The notes under the pieces were generated by a model, which was not told the DNA's origin, did no database searches, and worked only from the letters and a program-made list of their open reading frames with translations. Below, piece after piece: positions 61,689 to 64,000 of a stretch of DNA of 64,000 nt (positions are counted from its first letter, which is position 1; every line of letters starts with the position of its first letter). Source of the DNA: an uncultured Polaribacter sp. (lineage in GTDB: Bacteria; Bacteroidota; Bacteroidia; Flavobacteriales; Flavobacteriaceae). The stretch covers positions 124,001 through 188,000 of the forward strand of contig NZ_CANNFF010000004.1 in assembly GCF_947503855.1 (NCBI RefSeq), read 5' to 3'. The position numbers and the translations under genes were made by a program.

Positions 61689-61885
61689 AGTTTATGAGTA
61701 AAATTTAGATACATTGTAAACATAATTTTTAGTGCCTAAAAAAAAAATAGGAGATAGCCCCAGACAAATAGATAGCCAAAGAGCATTACTTTATCAATAT
61801 AAGCTTGGTGCAATTTATTGAGGGTTTGAAAATGGGGTACTTAAGCATGCAAAATCAAAGCTAGTGCAAGCAACCAAACTAAATT

Positions 61886-63313
61886 TTACGATTTCATGAG
61901 TTTTGAATACTCTTGTGGATCTATGTCTTTGCCAATAATAATTTTATCCTTGTCTAATAAATAAAATACTGGGGTTTGCTCAATGTTGTAATGCGTTTGG
62001 TAGTCTACATCTTTTTGCGAATAATTTCCACGTACTACTTTGGCAGGCGATACATGATTCCATGTGTTTAAATCATGCTTTGAAATAAATTTTTCCCATT
62101 CTAATTTCACTTCCGTATTGATGTTTACAGCATAAATGGAGTGGTTAATATTTTTCCAATCATTTTTATGCAAACGGTTTATTTTTGGAATTTCTGTTTG
62201 ACAATGACCGCAGGTGGGGTCCCAAAAAACAAGAACAATATAATCAGCATTCAAATCGTATAAATAAAGGGGGGTGTTATCAATAGAATTCATAAACAAT
62301 TCTTTTGCTTTAGAGCCTATTTGATTATTTTCAAGTAAGCGTGCCTTTAATTTAAAAAGTTCTTTTTGTGTTAATGGCAGCCATTCGTATGTTTGGTTTT
62401 TAAAATAGGTTTCATACAAATTTAAAAATACACGATCGTGCCCCATTTGTTTAGGGTTGATGTATAAGTCTATAAAATAAAGACTCATGTATTTAAATGT
62501 ATCACTATTAAGGGTGTTGGCTTCGTCTAATATTCTAGTGATTTCTTCTGTAATTGAATCTACAGTTTTAGGAACAAATACATTAAAATAGGTGGATAGT
62601 TTTTGTTCAAAAAAGGGGTTTCTTAATAAACGACTGTCATTAAAATCTATACCTCTAAAATAATTGTTTTTTAAAAAAAGTAAAGAATCTTTTTTTGTTG
62701 CTAATTTTTGGTTTTTTAGTGAAGAAAAATCTTCTAAGGGTTGTGTTAACTTAAATAAAAGCGCCAAAGTGTTTGTATGCAACAACCTATAATTTTGTTT
62801 ATACTTTTCGATTTCATTTTCTACGGATTTTATTTTATCTGCAAAGTCAAGTTTTTCTTTTGGGCTGCTCGTAGTTTTAATCGATTTTTGTAACAATTCA
62901 ATTTCTGATCGTTTTGTTTTTAAAAAAATCGTAAAGTCTTTAAAATCTATATTTTCTTGCGAGTTGTAAATTTTTGTTTTGGATGGGTTTTTGGAATTCG
63001 GCTCTATTTTGAATTGTTGTGCAGCATCCATTAAAAACTCAAATTCAATTTCCTTAGAATCATTTAACAGCATATAAATACCACTCACATATTTTTTTTT
63101 GTTTTTAAAAATAAGTTTCCCTTTTGAATCTGCTGTTACAGAGTCTAATAATGTTTGGTATTTGCCAAAGTGGCTTGCAAGATAAAAAGGTTTATTTTTG
63201 TATGTGTCAGATTGAAATTCGATAAAACATCCCGCATCTTCTGAGACAGATTCAGCACAACTGGTAAGGCTACAAAGGATTATAAGTTTCCAAAAAATAG
63301 AAAGATTCATCAT
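61886..63313 (-). CDS. TlpA-like thiol-disulfide lipoprotein with N-terminal DUF4369/DUF5106-like region
   Basis: A 475-residue lipoprotein: lipobox LTSC at residues about 16-19 predicts lipid anchoring in the envelope. The N-terminal part (YKNKPFYLASHFGKYQTLLD to about residue 110) resembles the DUF4369 domain common in front of Bacteroidota thioredoxins; a long helical middle (about 120-340) is DUF5106-like; the C-terminal thioredoxin fold has FWDPTCGHCQTEIP with the CGHC active site near residue 366 and a cis-Pro segment EQTPVFYLLD near 448. Such proteins reduce or shuffle disulfides in the periplasm. TAGTTTTG at 63329-63336 is a likely -7 box. Two adjacent ATGs (63313, 63310) could both start it. 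Confidence 0.87.
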   Translation of the reverse strand: MMNLSIFWKLIILCSLTSCAESVSEDAGCFIEFQSDTYKNKPFYLASHFGKYQTLLDSVTADSKGKLIFKNKKKYVSGIYMLLNDSKEIEFEFLMDAAQQFKIEPNSKNPSKTKIYNSQENIDFKDFTIFLKTKRSEIELLQKSIKTTSSPKEKLDFADKIKSVENEIEKYKQNYRLLHTNTLALLFKLTQPLEDFSSLKNQKLATKKDSLLFLKNNYFRGIDFNDSRLLRNPFFEQKLSTYFNVFVPKTVDSITEEITRILDEANTLNSDTFKYMSLYFIDLYINPKQMGHDRVFLNLYETYFKNQTYEWLPLTQKELFKLKARLLENNQIGSKAKELFMNSIDNTPLYLYDLNADYIVLVFWDPTCGHCQTEIPKINRLHKNDWKNINHSIYAVNINTEVKLEWEKFISKHDLNTWNHVSPAKVVRGNYSQKDVDYQTHYNIEQTPVFYLLDKDKIIIGKDIDPQEYSKLMKS

Positions 63314-63328
63314 TCATTTTATTTCAAA

Positions 63329-63336
63329 CAAAACTA
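63329..63336 (-). promoter_or_regulatory. Candidate -7 box for the TlpA-like lipoprotein gene
   Basis: TAGTTTTG on the minus strand, 15 bases before the first ATG, giving a short leader. No -33 TTG at the expected distance. Confidence 0.4.
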
Positions 63337-63530
63337 ATAACTTTTAGTCTTAAAACCTATTTTTATTTAAAAACGACCAATTTGAGATGTTTGTTGCTTG
63401 CTCTTATAGTCATTTTTGAAAATGTGATTTTAAAAACGGACTTTATTTTGTAAGTTACTGAAAAATAATAATTTAATAAATACACATTATTTTTTTTTAT
63501 GAATCTTAATAATGTTATTAACAATTTACA

Positions 63531-63538
63531 TATATTTG
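63531..63538 (+). promoter_or_regulatory. Candidate -7 box for the Ig-domain gene at the right edge
   Basis: TATATTTG matches TAnnTTTG, 36 bases before the ATG at 63575. The -33 region has only TTA-like matches. Confidence 0.4.
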
Positions 63539-63574
63539 TTAATAAATTCAATTGACTAATAATTACCCCCCTAT

Positions 63575-64000
63575 ATGAATAAGAGAAATTTATTTAGAAT
63601 TTTACTTCTATCATCTTTTTTAATGTTTTTTTTTAGTGGTTTTTCAACCAGTATAAAAGACGATAAAACCAATACTAAAAACAATAATTTAAACTCTAGT
63701 CTACTAGTTGTTCCCACAATCTCCTCACAGCCACCAGCTACACTAGATGTTTGTGCAGGCGAGGCAATTTCTTTATCTGTTACGGCAACTGGAAATGGGC
63801 CCCTTAGTTATCAATGGCGAAAAGATGGAGCTGATATTGCTGGTGAAACATCTAATACGTTCTCTATTTCTAATTCGACTGCATCTGATGCTGGAGATTA
63901 CCAATGCGTGGTTACGGATGATGATGGGAGTACAACTTCTGCAACGACTTCAGTTTCAGTTAATAGTTTACCAAATATAACTATAGGTGGAAATTTAATT
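63575..64000 (+). CDS. Ig-domain surface protein, N-terminal part, runs off the window
   Basis: An open frame of 142 codons from ATG 63575 to the last base with no stop. Signal peptide (FRILLLSSFLMFFFSGFST, about residues 7-25), then a linker rich in Asn and Ser, then an Ig-like domain (VCAGEAISLSVTATGNGPLS, YQWRKDGADIAGE, DAGDYQCVVTDDDG) from about residue 67 to 135. The two Cys of the Ig fold are both visible. Such first domains usually head very long T9SS-secreted proteins in this family, so a large adhesin gene probably continues to the right. The frame overlapping at 63747-63980 is a shadow. Confidence 0.85.
   Translation, partial: MNKRNLFRILLLSSFLMFFFSGFSTSIKDDKTNTKNNNLNSSLLVVPTISSQPPATLDVCAGEAISLSVTATGNGPLSYQWRKDGADIAGETSNTFSISNSTASDAGDYQCVVTDDDGSTTSATTSVSVNSLPNITIGGNLI

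Noticed and set aside
63747..63980. A separate plus-strand gene of 77 codons at the right edge
   Set aside because: It overlaps in another frame the signal-peptide-bearing Ig-domain frame that starts at 63575 and remains open to the end.

Overview
The window is a low-GC chromosomal segment from the Bacteroidota, almost certainly family Flavobacteriaceae (a marine Polaribacter/Tenacibaculum-like organism would fit; genus not provable here). Reasons: type IX secretion (T9SS) C-terminal sorting domains of type A and type B, GSCFA and DUF1501/DUF1800 proteins, an aromatic amino acid hydroxylase with the Bacteroidota C-terminal extension, TAnnTTTG promoter boxes and few Shine-Dalgarno sites. A sampled line of alaS is 30% G+C.

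Region 1 (1-20.6 kb) is housekeeping and stress repair. It holds the 3' end of an aromatic amino acid hydroxylase gene, a rhodanese, a GSCFA protein, a DUF1800 to DUF1501 exported pair, alaS, an M23 endopeptidase, a MerR-type regulator, a lemA-TPM-TPM operon, an xdhC-mobA-like pair, a methionine-sulfoxide/redox cluster on the minus strand (msrB, msrA, selO, aldo/keto reductase, and a decayed second msrA-like gene not in simple gene calls), and the GTPases der and era around a small membrane protein gene.

Region 2 (21-53 kb) is dominated by two giant surface-protein genes. The first encodes about 6625 residues: signal peptide, two glycine-rich domains, long beta-helix-like repeats, LamG, Ig-like and cadherin-like modules, about two dozen MBG/YDG modules, thrombospondin-3-like repeats and a T9SS type B domain. 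The second encodes about 3380 residues: BspA-type leucine-rich blocks, about twenty MBG modules including five nearly identical 222-bp units, and a T9SS type A domain. Between them lie an initiator tRNA gene with a clear promoter and terminator and a membrane-anchored AraC-type regulator gene. Downstream, on the minus strand, is an unusual Kelch / transmembrane / winged-helix-like protein that could be a surface-sensing regulator.

Region 3 (54.5-64 kb) is more secreted and envelope protein genes: a LamG-T9SS protein; a tight three-gene operon (short T9SS protein, OmpA-family barrel protein, 1139-residue collagen/LRR/FN3-like protein); a truncated paralogue of the last one next to a compositionally distinct ~400-bp segment; a TlpA-like lipoprotein; and the 5' end of another Ig-domain surface protein running off the right edge.

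No rRNA, CRISPR array, complete insertion sequence or prophage was seen. The most interesting material is the surface-protein locus at 41-54 kb with its two putative membrane regulators, the recent repeat expansions inside the giant genes, the msrA-like pseudogene beside the intact Msr/SelO cluster, and the interrupted paralogue at 60.9-61.7 kb.
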